Part shown: positions 62,899-64,000 of the stretch, in pieces
Layout of the letters: every line of letters starts with the position of its first letter
Numbering within the stretch: the first letter of the stretch is position 1
Assembly: GCA_036262035.1 (NCBI GenBank)
Contig: DATAJS010000025.1
Location: 116,624-180,623, forward strand
Length of the DNA stretch: 64,000 nt
Origin: Burkholderiales bacterium
GTDB taxonomy: Bacteria > Pseudomonadota > Gammaproteobacteria > Burkholderiales > SG8-41
Direction: 5' to 3'
Translations under genes and position numbers: made by a program
Notes under the pieces: model-generated
Seen by the model: the letters and a program-made list of their open reading frames with translations, nothing else
What the model was told of the DNA's origin: nothing
Database searches by the model: none

Positions 62899-63864
62899 AT
62901 GAAGCGCTCGCTGATCTGTGCCGTAGCCCTCGCCGTTTCGGCCGCCGCTCACGCGGCGGAGCCGGCGTTTCCCGATCGCGCGGTGCGGCTCATCGTGCCT
63001 TTCCCGCCGGGCGGCGTGAACGACATCGTCTCGCGGCTCGTCGCCAACCGTCTCAACGCGCAGTGGGGCAAGCCGGTCATCGTCGACAACCGCGGCGGCG
63101 CCAACGGCACGATCGCGGGCGAGATCGCAGCGAAAGCGAACCCCGACGGTTACACGCTCTTCATCGTCTCGTCGAGCATCGCGAGCAACGTCGCGCTGTA
63201 TTCCAAGCTCCCCTTCGACCTGACGCGCGATTTCGCGCCGGTCAGCGCGCTCGTCACCGGCGCTTACGCGCTGGTGGTCAATCCGTCGGTGCCGGCGCCG
63301 ACGGTGCAGGAGCTGATCAAGCTCGCGAAAGCGCAGCCGCGCAAGCTCAACTTCTCGTCCTTCGGCCAGGGCAGCTCCGCGCATCTCGTCGCGGAGCTGT
63401 TCCAGCGCATGGCGGGCGTCGAGATGGTCCACGTGCCGTACAAAGGCGGCGCCCCGGCGATGGCGGCGGTCGTCGCCGGCGAAGTGCAGATGACGTTCTC
63501 GAACCTCTCGGTCGCGCTGCCGCAGGTGAAGGCGGGCAAGCTCAAGGCGCTCGCGGTGTCGAGCGCGAAACGCCAGCCGGCGCTGCCCGGCGTGCCTGCG
63601 CTCGACGAATCGGGATTGAAAGGCTTCGACGCGACCGCGTGGGTCGGTCTACTCGCACCCGCGCAAGTCCGCCGACCGCTGATCGCCCAGGTGAACCGCG
63701 ACGTGCGCACGGTGCTCGGCGACGCCGAGGTGCTCAGGAGCATCGAATCCCACGGCCTCGAGCCGTGGCCCGGCACGCCCGAAGAGCTCGCGCGGCACAT
63801 GCGCGTCGAGATCGAGCGGTGGGGTAAGGTGATCCGCGATGCCGGGGTGAAGCTGGAGAGCTAG
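62899..63864 (+). CDS. Bug/TctC-family solute-binding receptor adjacent to IS
   Basis: A 321-aa receptor. MKRSLICAVALAVSAAAHA is followed by AEPAFPDRAVRLIVPFPPGGVND. VDNRGGANGT, NPDGYTLFI and HVPYKGGAPAM are intact. ATG at 62899 was chosen over the in-frame GTG at 62896; the leader is a GTGATGACGTGATGGGGTG tandem array supplying GGGG as ribosome site. The C-terminus GVKLES ends at a TAG whose TA is the likely IS630 target and whose G belongs to the IS. Confidence 0.92.
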   Translation: MKRSLICAVALAVSAAAHAAEPAFPDRAVRLIVPFPPGGVNDIVSRLVANRLNAQWGKPVIVDNRGGANGTIAGEIAAKANPDGYTLFIVSSSIASNVALYSKLPFDLTRDFAPVSALVTGAYALVVNPSVPAPTVQELIKLAKAQPRKLNFSSFGQGSSAHLVAELFQRMAGVEMVHVPYKGGAPAMAAVVAGEVQMTFSNLSVALPQVKAGKLKALAVSSAKRQPALPGVPALDESGLKGFDATAWVGLLAPAQVRRPLIAQVNRDVRTVLGDAEVLRSIESHGLEPWPGTPEELARHMRVEIERWGKVIRDAGVKLES

Positions 63865-64000
63865 TGTACTGCCCCGTTAATTTTTGGTACTTTGCGGTAT
63901 CTCATCTTGGAGAGATCGCAATGCCCCAACGCATGCCCCCGGTCATGTTGAGTGCCGACGAACGTGAACAACTGGAATCGTTGTCGCGGTCGCGCTCGAT
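63862..64000 (+). mobile_element. IS630-family insertion sequence, left end (cut by window)
   Basis: The element begins after TA at 63862-63863, as expected for TA-targeting IS630 elements, with GTGTACTGCCCCGTTAATTT at the edge and a transposase start at 63921. The right end is outside the window. It sits directly at the stop of the Bug gene. Confidence 0.65.
63921..64000 (+). CDS. IS630-family transposase N-terminus (partial)
   Basis: ATG at 63921 behind GGAGAGATCGCA opens MPQRMPPVMLSADEREQLE, ending LSRSRS at the window edge. The pattern L-S-x-x-E-R-E-x-L-E-S-L-x-R-S-R-S is typical of the N-terminal helix-turn-helix of IS630 transposases. Twenty-six codons are visible; the catalytic DDE region is outside. 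Confidence 0.75.
   Translation, partial: MPQRMPPVMLSADEREQLESLSRSRS

Noticed and set aside
1..64000. A complete TctABC transporter
   Set aside because: No frame with the long TctA or the four-helix TctB hydrophobic pattern was found; only TctC-like receptors occur.

Overview
The window is a high-GC (roughly two-thirds G+C) betaproteobacterial chromosome segment, most likely from the Burkholderiales or a close relative. The main reason is that it carries twelve Bug/TctC-type periplasmic solute receptors in 64 kb and no tctA/tctB membrane genes, an expansion typical of Bordetella-like lineages. ATGA/GTGA/TTGA four-base overlaps, GTG and TTG starts and dRS3-like repeats fit the same origin. No rRNA, tRNA, CRISPR array or prophage was seen.

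Layout. 1-11 kb: a partial Bug gene, an amidase, an MFS carrier and a PilZ protein, then a reverse operon Bug, enolase-superfamily dehydratase, Bug, Bug, then a type I sulfatase. 11-24 kb: thioesterase, D-2-hydroxyacid dehydrogenase, PhnD-like binding protein, PLD-type cardiolipin synthase, a UGSC-like protein, MscS channel, a ThDP enzyme, an AtuA-type pair and a PhyH dioxygenase. 24-35.5 kb: further Bug receptors with a PLP enzyme, a CoxG-like protein, a cupin, an alpha/beta hydrolase, an amidase with a tiny partner protein, enoyl-CoA hydratase and HMG-CoA lyase. 35.5-42.3 kb: a stress and signalling stretch with a Crp/Fnr regulator, hemerythrin, DUF427, DUF2076, DUF2383, a PsiF-repeat protein and a hybrid histidine kinase. 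42.3-47.4 kb: a RAYT transposase with its REPs, enoyl-CoA hydratase, amidohydrolase, a frameshifted cytochrome c, an AsmA-like protein and a nitronate monooxygenase. 47.5-52 kb: a tight reverse operon of class III cyclase with PEGA domain, TssQ-like lipoprotein, Ser/Thr kinase and AMP-forming ligase. 52-64 kb: hemerythrin, a Q-rich protein, Bug genes, a GxxExxY nuclease-like gene inside an iteron-ended element, an EmrAB-type pump, an ATP-grasp enzyme, a cold-shock gene, a TauD dioxygenase and two Bug genes. The last of these abuts an IS630-type insertion cut by the window end.

The metabolic genes look like scattered carboxylate and acyl-CoA catabolic units (amidases, dehydratase, hydratases, HMG-CoA lyase, dioxygenases). 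Each unit appears to have its own substrate receptor, which presumably feeds shared TctAB-type or other carriers located elsewhere.

The most unusual layer is the repeat population. At least three sequence-unrelated families share one architecture: arrays of short direct repeats about 9-13 bp long, arranged as long inverted repeats around a variable core. The largest copy (54530-55060) contains the GxxExxY gene, and a smaller copy at 22.5 kb keeps recognisable pieces of the same core. These elements repeatedly start inside the stop codon of the neighbouring gene. Two other repeat families have invaded gene starts and now encode signal-peptide n-regions.
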